Part shown: positions 16,032-24,427 of the stretch, one piece after another
How the letters are laid out: each line of letters begins with the position of its first letter
Position numbering within the stretch: position 1 is the stretch's first letter
NCBI GenBank assembly: GCA_949296855.1
Contig: CASFRN010000015.1
Coordinates: forward strand, 1 to 32,288
Source of the DNA: an uncultured Bacteroides sp.
GTDB taxonomy: Bacteria; Bacteroidota; Bacteroidia; Bacteroidales; Bacteroidaceae
DNA length: 32,288 nt
Direction: 5' to 3'
Translations under genes and position numbers: made by a program
The notes under the pieces: model-generated
The model's input: the letters and a program-made list of their open reading frames with translations, nothing else
Told to the model about the DNA's origin: nothing
The model's database searches: none

Positions 16032-18893
16032 ATGAAACATACATATATAATCTTTTGCTTGAGTTTGCTCTTGCTCTCTTTGGCAGGATGCAAGCAAGAT
16101 GAGTTGCAGTCGTCGCACCAATCTGATGCCCGGTTGACATCGGTGCGGGCCACTACTTCGGCTGCGGTAAAGAGCCGTACTCAATTGTCGGGTAACACGG
16201 TGATATGGGAAGAGTCGGATGCCATTGGCATATTCAGCAATACTACAGCCGAGGCTGTGCGTTACGGTTTAACAAAGATAGAAGGTGACGAAGCTCGTTT
16301 CGAGAGTGAAACCGGTGTAAGTGGAGATGAGTTTTATGCTTTTTATCCTTACAGTGCACAAAGTGCCGTGGCTGGTACTACCGTTTCTTACCGATTGACC
16401 GATGGGCAAGATTACCGTGAGGGCAGTTTCGATACGGGTGATTGTCCGATGGTAGCGAAAAGTACCGACAGTGATTTCCGTTTCTTGCAGACGTGCGGCA
16501 TCATCCGTTTGCGCCTTACCGGAACAATGGCAGTCTCTTCTATCCGGCTTCAAGGGAATAACGGCGAAGCGGTAGCCGGGGACGGAACTATCGACATTGC
16601 TTCTGATGCTCCCGTATTCCGCATTGACGGAAGCGGGGATAAGCTGACTCAGATTCTTTTGCGTACTTCTGCCGATGTGCAGTTGGCCGAATCGGGTGTG
16701 ACGGAGTTTTATTTCGTTGTCGCTCCCCAGACTTTTGCCCAAGGAATTACGGTAGATATAACCGGTACGGTAAACGGCACGGAGCAGACCATCCGTAAGC
16801 AGACCCGGAAATCAATCACCGTTACCCGTTCTGTCATCTCCAGCTTTGCCGCGGTAGATACCGATGCGGAACTGGAACCGGAAGAACTGACCGAACGGGA
16901 TATTCTCATCGCGCTATACGATGCAACCGATGGGGATAATTGGACGAACAACACCAATTGGTGCAGCGATAAGCCTTTGTCGGAATGGTATGGGGTGTCT
17001 ATGGATTATTATAACGAGAAAGTGCAATACCTGCAGTTGTCCTATAATAATTTGGCCGGAACGTTACCGGAAGAAATAGGAGAATTGGACTTGTTTACAT
17101 TAGATTTAAGTCAGAATCGTCTGACTGGCGGAATACCGGCTTCTATAGGTAATATGCAGTCGCTGGCCAATTTGTATTTGTATGGCAATAACTTGTCAGG
17201 CAGCATTCCATTCGAATTCGGCAAGTTGTCTGACTTGATGTATTGTTATCTGTTTAGCAATCAGTTGACAGGTACAGTGCCCGAATCTTTGGCTGACTTG
17301 ACCAAACTTTCCGTCATGGATTTCTCTGGCAATATGTTAGGAGGAGACCTTCCGCAATCTGTTACCGCTACCGATTGGTGGCAGAGAGACGGATATATCT
17401 GCATAGCCCAGAATCCGCCGGGCGGTTTTACTTTCGAGACCGTAAATTTGCATATCCCCGATTTCACGGCAACAGATAATAGAGGCAATGCCATTCGTAC
17501 TACAGATGTTGTGTCCAACCATAAAGTTACCTTATATTATATATGGGCTACGTGGTGTGGATACAGTCAGGCGTTCCATCCGGTGATGTCAGAACTGTAC
17601 CAACGTTATAAGAACCATTCGTTGGAGATTATCGGCATTTGCGATGACGGTACATCCAATCCGGCGGAAGCGAACAGTTACATAGAAAGCAACAACATGG
17701 AGTGGCCTACGCTGATGGAAAATCCGGAAGGGGGCATCCCTTATTCGGGCTTCCCTACGGTTATCGCTTTCGACGAGACAGGGAAAATGATTTTCCATGA
17801 CAGCTTTATGTCCCGTTACGATTTGCCGGAGTTTCTGAAAAACATTCTGGGAGCAGGCGACGGTTCTTACGAGTCAACCGATTATTCGGCAGACAAGAAA
17901 GTCTTTACGTTGCAGACAGCTTCTGAAGGCAACGGCATCAATGTGGTGCTGATGGGAGACGCTTTCTCCGACAGGCAGATAGCGGACGGTACGTATGAAA
18001 GCGTGATGAGGCAAGCGGCTGACGCTTTCTTTAGCGAAGAGCCTTATACTTCCTTCCGGGATATGTTTAATGTATACTATGTAAATGCTGTTTCCAAGAA
18101 TGAAGGGTATATTACAGGTGGTGAAACAGTATTCTCTTGCTATTTCGGTGGAGGTACAAGTGTAGGTGGGAATGATGAGTTATGTATGGCATATGCCCAG
18201 TCTGTCGGTTTTACTGATGCGCAAATGCAAGATGTATTGATTATTGTGATGATGAATTCTACCCAGTATGCAGGTACCTGTTGGATGTATTATAATACGG
18301 GCTATACCAGCGATTACGGACGAGGTACAGCGGTTGCTTATTTCCCGATAGGCACAAGTTATGCAGATTTGGCAACAGTGCTTCACCATGAGGCTGGAGG
18401 ACATGGTTTTGCGAAATTGGAAGATGAATATGCATACGAGTCTATGGGGGCAATGCCTGCGGATGTCATTCAAAATAACATTTCTATGCGGGAGGATTAT
18501 GGTTGGGGCAAAAACACCGACTATACTCCCGACCCCGCGCAGGTATATTGGAGCAAGTTCATAACCGATTCCCGTTATGCCGGTGAAAACATCGGTGTGT
18601 ATGAAGGGGCTTGTACGTATTGGACAGGAGCTTACCGTCCTACCGAGAATAGTATTATGAATAATAATACCGGAGGTTTCAACGCTCCTTCGCGCGAAGC
18701 TATCTATTACCGTATTCATAAGTTAGCGTATGGTGAAAGCTGGACGTATGACTATGAGGAGTTTGTAAATTGGGATTTGAGCCAGCGTATTAGGTCGCGA
18801 AGTGCAGGCGTTTCGCAAAAGAAATATCCGCCAACTGCTCCACCGGTTATAATCAAGGCTCGTTGGGAGAACGGCAGATTCGTTTACGAGTAA
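16032..18893 (+). CDS. Mosaic lipoprotein: fimbrillin-like + LRR + thioredoxin-like + M64-type metallopeptidase
   Basis: This 953-residue lipoprotein has signal MKHTYIIFCLSLLLLSLAGC (Cys20), so it is likely on the cell surface or outer membrane. Four modules follow. (1) About 30-275: Mfa_like/fimbrillin-type domain (VIWEESDAIGIFS, GDEFYAFYPYS). (2) About 285-450: plant-type leucine-rich repeats (NLAGTLPEEIGEL, NRLTGGIPASIGNM, NNLSGSIPFEFGKL). (3) About 475-605: TlpA/thioredoxin-like domain whose active site is Cys509-Gly-Tyr-Ser512, that is CxxS, which cannot form the usual disulfide. (4) About 625-905: peptidase M64 domain with GINVVLMGDAFSD and the zinc motif HHEAGGHGFAKLEDEY (His785, His786, Glu787, His791). 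M64 enzymes include an IgA-cleaving peptidase. The substrate here is unknown. It follows the BACON lipoprotein by 21 nt as an operon. Confidence 0.85.
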   Translation: MKHTYIIFCLSLLLLSLAGCKQDELQSSHQSDARLTSVRATTSAAVKSRTQLSGNTVIWEESDAIGIFSNTTAEAVRYGLTKIEGDEARFESETGVSGDEFYAFYPYSAQSAVAGTTVSYRLTDGQDYREGSFDTGDCPMVAKSTDSDFRFLQTCGIIRLRLTGTMAVSSIRLQGNNGEAVAGDGTIDIASDAPVFRIDGSGDKLTQILLRTSADVQLAESGVTEFYFVVAPQTFAQGITVDITGTVNGTEQTIRKQTRKSITVTRSVISSFAAVDTDAELEPEELTERDILIALYDATDGDNWTNNTNWCSDKPLSEWYGVSMDYYNEKVQYLQLSYNNLAGTLPEEIGELDLFTLDLSQNRLTGGIPASIGNMQSLANLYLYGNNLSGSIPFEFGKLSDLMYCYLFSNQLTGTVPESLADLTKLSVMDFSGNMLGGDLPQSVTATDWWQRDGYICIAQNPPGGFTFETVNLHIPDFTATDNRGNAIRTTDVVSNHKVTLYYIWATWCGYSQAFHPVMSELYQRYKNHSLEIIGICDDGTSNPAEANSYIESNNMEWPTLMENPEGGIPYSGFPTVIAFDETGKMIFHDSFMSRYDLPEFLKNILGAGDGSYESTDYSADKKVFTLQTASEGNGINVVLMGDAFSDRQIADGTYESVMRQAADAFFSEEPYTSFRDMFNVYYVNAVSKNEGYITGGETVFSCYFGGGTSVGGNDELCMAYAQSVGFTDAQMQDVLIIVMMNSTQYAGTCWMYYNTGYTSDYGRGTAVAYFPIGTSYADLATVLHHEAGGHGFAKLEDEYAYESMGAMPADVIQNNISMREDYGWGKNTDYTPDPAQVYWSKFITDSRYAGENIGVYEGACTYWTGAYRPTENSIMNNNTGGFNAPSREAIYYRIHKLAYGESWTYDYEEFVNWDLSQRIRSRSAGVSQKKYPPTAPPVIIKARWENGRFVYE

Positions 18894-18938
18894 ATAAAGC
18901 TTGTTGCTTAAATATGTCAGTTGCAAAGAAACACCCAT

Positions 18939-19034
18939 ATAGGCTGCCCCTTTTGTAAGATTAATAACCTTGCGGCGTGAAGATTAATAACCTTACGGCA
19001 TGAAGATTAATAATCTTACAAGAGAAGCAGCTAT
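18939..19034. repeat. Array of 23-bp units with AAGATTA-A-TAATCTT palindromes inside a long inverted repeat
   Basis: Units start at 18957, 18980 and 19003, exactly 23 bp apart: AAGATTAATAACCTT with a GCGGCGTG-like tail, twice, and a third with the perfect palindrome AAGATTAATAATCTT. The outer arms 18950-18963 and 19011-19024 pair at 13 of 14 positions and continue outward imperfectly to 18939 and 19034, so the whole can fold as one long stem. It lies in the convergent spacer after the M64 lipoprotein gene and before rplS. There is no known family I can name. Compare the array at 756-849. Confidence 0.75.
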
Positions 19035-19086
19035 ATTGCCGGGATTTGCACTATGGATTCAAGCGGATTCTGATGGGTTTCCGCAT

Positions 19087-19124
19087 AAAAAAGACCCGCT
19101 CTTGTAAAAGGGCAGGTCTTTTTT
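19087..19124. terminator. Bidirectional terminator between the M64 gene and rplS
   Basis: AAAAAAGACC (19087-19096) and GGTCTTTTTT (19115-19124) are perfect reverse complements with a run of T on both strands. It lies 30 nt past the rplS stop and about 190 nt past the M64 gene. Confidence 0.8.
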
Positions 19125-19154
19125 ATGTAAGGAAAGAATAGAATTTCAGAACGA

Positions 19155-19508
19155 TTAACCGTTTGAACGCTTTTCCTGAATTCTGGCTTTCTTACCGGTA
19201 AGTTTGCGCAGGTAGTACAGCTTAGCGCGGCGCACTTTACCAATCTTGTTGACGGTAATGCTGTCGATAGCCGGAGAGTCCAAGGGGAAGATACGTTCTA
19301 CACCTACTGTTCCCGACATTTTACGTACCGTAAAACGTTTCTTTTCGCCGTGTCCGCAAATTTTAATCACTACGCCACGGTACATCTGAATACGTTCCTT
19401 GTTACCTTCAACGATACGGTATGCTACTGTAACCGTGTCACCTGCTTTGAATGAAGGATGCTGTTTGCCAGTAGCAAATGCTTCTTCTGCAATTTTAATT
19501 AAATCCAT
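19155..19508 (-). CDS. rplS: 50S ribosomal protein L19
   Basis: With the start at ATG 19508 ([11 protein letters not shown]) the protein has 117 residues, the usual length for L19. An earlier in-frame ATG at 19544 would add 12 residues with no family support. Hallmarks are [40 protein letters not shown] and the basic tail [21 protein letters not shown]19 sits at the interface of the 30S and 50S subunits. It stands alone here with its own promoter and terminator, away from the rimM-trmD genes it accompanies in many other bacteria. Confidence 0.97.
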   Translation of the reverse strand: MDLIKIAEEAFATGKQHPSFKAGDTVTVAYRIVEGNKERIQMYRGVVIKICGHGEKKRFTVRKMSGTVGVERIFPLDSPAIDSITVNKIGKVRRAKLYYLRKLTGKKARIQEKRSNG

Positions 19509-19592
19509 TGTTTTTTTGAAATTAAATTGTTTGATCGTACCCAACGCAACATACCAAGTAACTCTTCTTGACAGCGATTGCGCGGAAGCGGT

Positions 19593-19624
19593 GCAAAGTA
19601 AGTGATTTTCCGTGACATGGCAAA
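19593..19624 (-). promoter_or_regulatory. rplS: Promoter of rplS
   Basis: On the minus strand TTTG (19621-19624) and TACTTTGC (19593-19600) are separated by exactly 20 bp, a near-perfect Bacteroides promoter. The predicted leader before ATG 19508 is about 78 nt, long enough to carry a regulatory structure, though none is evident. Confidence 0.72.
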
Positions 19625-19650
19625 ACCTTTCCGCTTTATTTTGAATAAAA

Positions 19651-19682
19651 TTTGGGCATAGTCCGCTTTTTTTCTACCTTTG
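19651..19682 (+). promoter_or_regulatory. Promoter of the nucleotidase / GH3 operon
   Basis: TTTG (19651-19654) and TACCTTTG (19675-19682) are 20 bp apart. The start site would fall near 19688, giving a leader of about 15 nt. It is divergent from the rplS promoter. Confidence 0.72.
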
Positions 19683-19704
19683 ACGGGACTTAAATGGAAA
19701 TAGC

Positions 19705-20460
19705 ATGAAGAAAGGAATATATTACGGTGTGTATGCGGCGGCTTTGGTCTTGTCGGCATGTGGCACAAGTTATTCGGTTGTATCGGTGGAAGGCGGAAAG
19801 GTGCCCGTCACGCAAGCGTACGATGTAGGCCAAGATATGGATGCGTGGCGTATTTTGCAGCCTTATCAGGAGCGCATTGATAGCATAATGAAACCGGTTA
19901 TCGGCGAAGCGGCGCGGAAATTGGAAGCCTATCGTCCGGAGTCTCCGTTGTCCAACTTGTTGGCGGATATATTGCGGGACGGTGCGGAACCGAAGGCGGG
20001 CATAAAGGCCGATGTGGGAGTCATGAATATGGGCGGCATACGCAATTTGTTGAATAAAGGGGAGATAACCATTGCGTCGGTTTATGAAATCGCACCTTTC
20101 GAAAACAGGTTGGCGGTGGTAACGCTGAAAGGGGCAGACTTGCTGGATTTGTTCGGCCAGATAGCTGCGGTGCATGGTGAAGGGTTGAGCGGAGCCAAGT
20201 TGGTCATTTCGAAAGAAGGAAAGTTGCTGGATGCTAAGGTAGAAGGCAAACCGGTCGACCCGGAGAAAGAGTATCAGGTGGCTACTATTGATTATATTGC
20301 GGAAGGGAACGACCGGATGGAAGCTTTTAAGAAGGCTACGGCGAAGGTGGAGCCTGAAAATGCGGTTTTGCGCGATTTGTTTATCGAGTATGTAAAACGC
20401 ATGGAGGCGGCTGGCAGGTGTGTTGACGCGGAAGTGGAAGGTCGTATTGTAGAACGGTAA
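19705..20460 (+). CDS. Lipoprotein with 5'-nucleotidase C-terminal (substrate-binding) domain
   Basis: This 251-residue lipoprotein (LSAC, Cys19) matches only the C-terminal domain of UshA-type 5'-nucleotidases: SPLSNLLADILRDG, GVMNMGGIRNLLNKGEIT (the Arg-containing substrate loop), YEIAPFENRLAVVTLKGADLLDLF, and VATIDYIAEGNDRM. In UshA this domain binds the nucleotide base and swings onto the metal site of the N-terminal domain. That N-terminal domain is encoded by the next gene, 12 nt downstream, so the two proteins probably assemble into one enzyme in the periplasm. The gene order is the reverse of the domain order in UshA. Confidence 0.9.
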   Translation: MKKGIYYGVYAAALVLSACGTSYSVVSVEGGKVPVTQAYDVGQDMDAWRILQPYQERIDSIMKPVIGEAARKLEAYRPESPLSNLLADILRDGAEPKAGIKADVGVMNMGGIRNLLNKGEITIASVYEIAPFENRLAVVTLKGADLLDLFGQIAAVHGEGLSGAKLVISKEGKLLDAKVEGKPVDPEKEYQVATIDYIAEGNDRMEAFKKATAKVEPENAVLRDLFIEYVKRMEAAGRCVDAEVEGRIVER

Positions 20461-20471
20461 GAAAGAGAAGG

Positions 20472-21317
20472 ATGATGAGGAAATTGTATTTTATGATAGG
20501 GGTATGCTTGTTGTCGGGAATGGCAGCTGCCCAGTCAGTTAAAGAATTACGGTTGTTTCATACCAATGATATGCACAGTCGGGTAGAGCCGTTTCCGGAA
20601 GATTATCAAGACACCTTGTTGGCAGGGAAAGCGGGGATGGTAAGGCGGGCTACTTTTATCAAGCAGCAGCGCGAGCTTCATCCCGACTTGTTGCTTTTCG
20701 ATTGCGGCGACTTCTCGCAAGGCACACCTTATTATAATATATATAGAGGCGAGGTAGAAGTGCGGTTGATGAACGAGATGTGTTACGATGCAGGCACAAT
20801 TGGGAATCATGAGTTCGATTTCGGGTTAGAAAATATGGCGCGTCTGTTCCGGTTGGCGGATTTTCCCATTGTGTGCGCCAATTACGATGTGACAGGTACG
20901 GTGCTCGAAGGACTGGTGAAGGAGTATGTGGTTTTGCGGCGTAAAGGAATGAAAATCGGAGTGTTCGGATTGGGTACGCAATTGGAAGGGCTGGTGGCTA
21001 AGGAGTCGTATGGCGGCGTGAAGTTTGAAGACCCGGTATCCGAAGCCCAGCGGATAGCGGACTTGTTGCGGACAGAGGAGAAATGCGACGTGGTGATATG
21101 CTTGTCGCATTTGGGCTGGCAGGGTGAACTGTATTCGGATATTGAACTGATAGAAAATACGCGCGGCATAGATGTGGTGTTGGGCGGACATTCACATTCG
21201 TATTTCGAAGTGCCTGTGTATTACAAAAATCTGGATGGCGTGGAGGTTCCGCTCCAGCAGATGGGCAAGCATGCCGCGTTTGTGGGTAAGATGGTTTTGA
21301 CGTTGCAAAAAGATTAG
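20472..21317 (+). CDS. 5'-nucleotidase metallophosphatase domain protein
   Basis: This 281-residue exported protein (signal ending MAAAQ) is the N-terminal catalytic half of a UshA-type 5'-nucleotidase. The dinuclear metal motifs are all present: FHTNDMHSR (Asp33, His35), DCGDF (Asp77), GNHEFD (Asn112 and the catalytic His113-Asp116 pair), SHLGW and GGHSHS. It stops where UshA would enter its C-terminal domain, and that domain is the preceding gene. It should hydrolyse nucleotides or related phosphate esters in the periplasm, probably as a partner of the upstream lipoprotein, which could tether it to the membrane. ATG 20472 and ATG 20475 are both possible starts. It is followed 12 nt later by the GH3 fusion. 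Confidence 0.92.
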   Translation: MMRKLYFMIGVCLLSGMAAAQSVKELRLFHTNDMHSRVEPFPEDYQDTLLAGKAGMVRRATFIKQQRELHPDLLLFDCGDFSQGTPYYNIYRGEVEVRLMNEMCYDAGTIGNHEFDFGLENMARLFRLADFPIVCANYDVTGTVLEGLVKEYVVLRRKGMKIGVFGLGTQLEGLVAKESYGGVKFEDPVSEAQRIADLLRTEEKCDVVICLSHLGWQGELYSDIELIENTRGIDVVLGGHSHSYFEVPVYYKNLDGVEVPLQQMGKHAAFVGKMVLTLQKD

Positions 21318-21329
21318 AGGGGGTATGCT

Positions 21330-24305
21330 ATGAAGTGTAGATTTATGAAAAAAATAGTTGTTTTATGCGTAGTGATGCTTGCGACGGTGCAAGCGTCTGC
21401 GCAAACTGCTGTCTTGAATCAGATAAAAGATACGGCCGATTGCCGCAGGTGGGTAGAGAGCCGGTTGGCGGAGATGACTTTGAAGCAGAAGATAGGTCAG
21501 CTGTTTATCCATACGGTAGACCCGGTGATGGCGCAACGGAACATGACGCAGATACGGAAAGCCATTGAAGAGTACGGATTGGGAGGGCTATTGTTCGCAA
21601 AAGGTCAGACAATCCAGCAAGTGCGGCTGACCAATTTGGCGCAGGAATGGAGTGAGATACCTTTGCTGATAACCTTCGATGGAGAGTGGGGGCTTGCCAT
21701 GCGCTTGAAAGACACGCCCGAATTTCCGAGAAACCGTGTGCTGGGGTGTGTGCAGAATGATTCGCTGATATATAGTTATGGAAGGGAAGTGGCCCGGCAA
21801 TTGCGTGCTGTCGGGGTGCGGGTTAATTTCGCTCCGGTGGCAGATGTGGACAATAACCCGGCCAATCCGGTAATTAATACCCGTTCGTTCGGGAGCGACC
21901 CGGAAGAGGTGGCACGCAAAGTTATCGCTTATTCGCGCGGGTTGGAAGACGGAGGAGTGATGGCTGTATGCAAGCATTTTCCCGGGCACGGTGATACGGA
22001 AACCGATTCGCATATAGCGTTGCCCGTGTTGGATTTCGACCGTGCCCGCTTGGATTCTGTCGAATTATATCCGTTCCGTAAAGCTGTAGAAGCAGGTGTG
22101 AGTGGAATGATGGTAGGGCATTTGCGCGTTCCGGGATTATGCGAGAAACCAGCTTCTGTATCTCCGAACATCATCACCTCCGTTTTGCGGGACGAATTGG
22201 GCTTTTCGGGTTTGGTTTTTACCGATGCGTTAGAGATGAAGGGGATTAAGCAGACGGAGAATGTGTGTGCTCAGGCTCTTATTGCCGGAAATGATATGTT
22301 GCTGGCTCCGCGTAATCTGAAGCGCGAAATGTCGGGAGTGCTTGCGGCGGTAAAGAAGGGATTGCTTACCGAAGAGGCGATAACCGAAAAATGCCGGAAA
22401 GTGCTTACCTATAAATATGCGTTGGGATTAGCCGAACGTCCGGTAGTGGAGGAGAAAGGTTTGAAGGAATGCATTTGGCTTCCCGGAACAGATAGTTTGC
22501 TCGTGGCGTTAAACAAGGCGGCTGTTACGGTGCTGAAGGATTCGCTTGATATGTTTCCCTTGGATTTTTCTTTAGCGGGGACGGTTTTGCTTAGTGTATC
22601 ACCTTCGCTTGCCGAAGCTTATCCTTTTTATAAGGAATTGAAAGAGTCTGTGGAGGTAAGTTGGGTGCATGCACGTACAGATTCGCTGGATGCTATCCGT
22701 GAGCGGCTTCGTTCGGCCCAGCGGGTGATAGTCGCTTTATATAAAGAAGATTATGTGCCTTATTTACCGTTGATTCAAGAATTGGCGGCCGACAAGCCCT
22801 TAGCTATGGCCTGTTTCATTCCTCAAAAAGGGCTTTCGGAGATGGTGCCGGCATTGCGCGATGCTTCGGCGGTGATTCTTGCTCATACGGATACGGAAGA
22901 AGTGCAGCGTTATGTGGCGGATGTCATGACTGGCAGGAGCATGGCTACAGGGCGTTTGTCTGTAGGTATAGCCGATTTGTGGCAGGCTGGAACGGGTGTC
23001 ACCATCGACCCCGACCATCCTCACTTGTATATGCCGGAAGACTTCGGAATGGATTCGCGGATATTGGCGCGGATTGATACGATAGCTGCAGAGGGGATAC
23101 GGGCACAAGCGTATCCGGGATGTCATGTGTTGATATGGAAAGAAGGTTATCCGGTTTATAATAAGTGTTTCGGTACTTTTACATACAGCGATTCGCTTGC
23201 CGTGAAAGAGAACAGTTTGTATGATTTGGCTTCTTTGAGTAAGGTGGCGGGTACGTTATTGGCTGTAATGAAGCTCTATGATGAGGGCAAGTTTGGGTTG
23301 ACCGACCGGGTAAGCCGTTATCTGCCGCTTTTGAAAGGCACCCGCAAGGAGCGCATAACGATTCAGGATTTGTTGTTCCACGAATCGGGATTGCCTGCTT
23401 ATTGGCCTTTCTATCAGGAAGCTATAGACATGAAAACGTGTAAGGGTGGGTTGTTTCGGAAGAAGCAAGACAAGCGTCATTTGTTGCAAGTTGATGAACA
23501 CTTATATGCTTGCACTGATTTTGCTTACAAGAAAGAATGGGTTTCCGGTGTTCCGTCTGACCGTTATGCGTTGCCTTTATCCGATAGTTTGTTCCTGAAT
23601 GTGGGCTTTCCTGAAGAAATGCTTCGTCAGCTGGTGGAAGTGCCGTTGAAGGGGCATTCCTATCGGTATAGCTGTCTGAACTTTATGTTGCTGAAAGAAT
23701 TGGTAGAAGAATTGGCGCAAGTCCCGATGGATGTCTATTTAGACAGTGTTTTCTATAAGCCGATGGGGCTGGAACATACGGTTTATTGCCCTTTGCGGCA
23801 TTTCGGCAAGTCACAGATTGTGCCTACATCTGCCGGTGACTTCTTGCGGAAGGGAGAGGTGCAAGGTTTTGTTAACGACGAGATAGCTGCTTTTATGGGT
23901 GGAGTTTCGGGTAATGCGGGGCTTTTTTCGACGGCACACGACGTGGCGGCCATTTTCCAAATGCTGTTGGACAGAGGTGTATGGGGTGACCGCCGTTACC
24001 TGAGCCGTGCCACTTGCGACTTGTTTATCGGTATGCAATCGGAAAACAGCCGGAGAGGATTGGGGTTTGATAAACCCGATGTGGATGATACAGACCGCAG
24101 CCCTTGCGCTGCAGAAGCGCCTCGATGCGTGTTCGGGCATACGGGATTTACAGGTACATCGGCCTGGGCAGACCCCGATAACGGATTGGTTTTTGTGTTT
24201 TTAAGCAACCGTACTTACCCTCGTGCGTTCGACCATAAGAACTTGACGAAGATGAATATACGTACACGTATGCAACAAGCGATGTATCAGTCTTTAAAGC
24301 TGTGA
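21330..24305 (+). CDS. GH3 beta-N-acetylglucosaminidase-like protein fused to a beta-lactamase-family serine hydrolase
   Basis: This 991-residue exported protein has a signal ending ASA before QTAVLN; ATG 21345 gives a more typical signal length. Residues about 45-370 are a GH3 domain of the NagZ type: KHFPGHGDTETDSH (215-228, with the Asp-His acid/base dyad typical of NagZ) and the nucleophile Asp299 in VFTDALEMKG. About 390-560 resembles the GH3 C-terminal sheet. Residues about 585-985 form a class C/esterase-type serine hydrolase: SLSK (635-638) as SxxK, a YSCLN block as the Tyr motif, and FGHTGFTGT as the KTG-equivalent. The combination suggests cell-wall or muropeptide processing in the periplasm, an inference. 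It is last in the nucleotidase operon. The fusion is common in Bacteroidales. Confidence 0.9.
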   Translation: MKCRFMKKIVVLCVVMLATVQASAQTAVLNQIKDTADCRRWVESRLAEMTLKQKIGQLFIHTVDPVMAQRNMTQIRKAIEEYGLGGLLFAKGQTIQQVRLTNLAQEWSEIPLLITFDGEWGLAMRLKDTPEFPRNRVLGCVQNDSLIYSYGREVARQLRAVGVRVNFAPVADVDNNPANPVINTRSFGSDPEEVARKVIAYSRGLEDGGVMAVCKHFPGHGDTETDSHIALPVLDFDRARLDSVELYPFRKAVEAGVSGMMVGHLRVPGLCEKPASVSPNIITSVLRDELGFSGLVFTDALEMKGIKQTENVCAQALIAGNDMLLAPRNLKREMSGVLAAVKKGLLTEEAITEKCRKVLTYKYALGLAERPVVEEKGLKECIWLPGTDSLLVALNKAAVTVLKDSLDMFPLDFSLAGTVLLSVSPSLAEAYPFYKELKESVEVSWVHARTDSLDAIRERLRSAQRVIVALYKEDYVPYLPLIQELAADKPLAMACFIPQKGLSEMVPALRDASAVILAHTDTEEVQRYVADVMTGRSMATGRLSVGIADLWQAGTGVTIDPDHPHLYMPEDFGMDSRILARIDTIAAEGIRAQAYPGCHVLIWKEGYPVYNKCFGTFTYSDSLAVKENSLYDLASLSKVAGTLLAVMKLYDEGKFGLTDRVSRYLPLLKGTRKERITIQDLLFHESGLPAYWPFYQEAIDMKTCKGGLFRKKQDKRHLLQVDEHLYACTDFAYKKEWVSGVPSDRYALPLSDSLFLNVGFPEEMLRQLVEVPLKGHSYRYSCLNFMLLKELVEELAQVPMDVYLDSVFYKPMGLEHTVYCPLRHFGKSQIVPTSAGDFLRKGEVQGFVNDEIAAFMGGVSGNAGLFSTAHDVAAIFQMLLDRGVWGDRRYLSRATCDLFIGMQSENSRRGLGFDKPDVDDTDRSPCAAEAPRCVFGHTGFTGTSAWADPDNGLVFVFLSNRTYPRAFDHKNLTKMNIRTRMQQAMYQSLKL

Positions 24306-24374
24306 ACCTATTTAGACTATGTACAAATTATGCAAAAATTGCTATGTAGACGTTACAACTTCGCATAAAAAGTT

Positions 24375-24382
24375 TACCTTTG
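24375..24382 (+). promoter_or_regulatory. Predicted -7 box of the ferredoxin gene
   Basis: TACCTTTG matches TAnnTTTG and is followed by CATTATC. The -33 region is poorly conserved. The leader is about 40 nt, ending in the A/T-rich stretch before ATG 24428. Confidence 0.6.
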
Positions 24383-24427
24383 CATTATCAAAATTAGTAC
24401 TAATAATAACTTTTAACTTTTACTACA

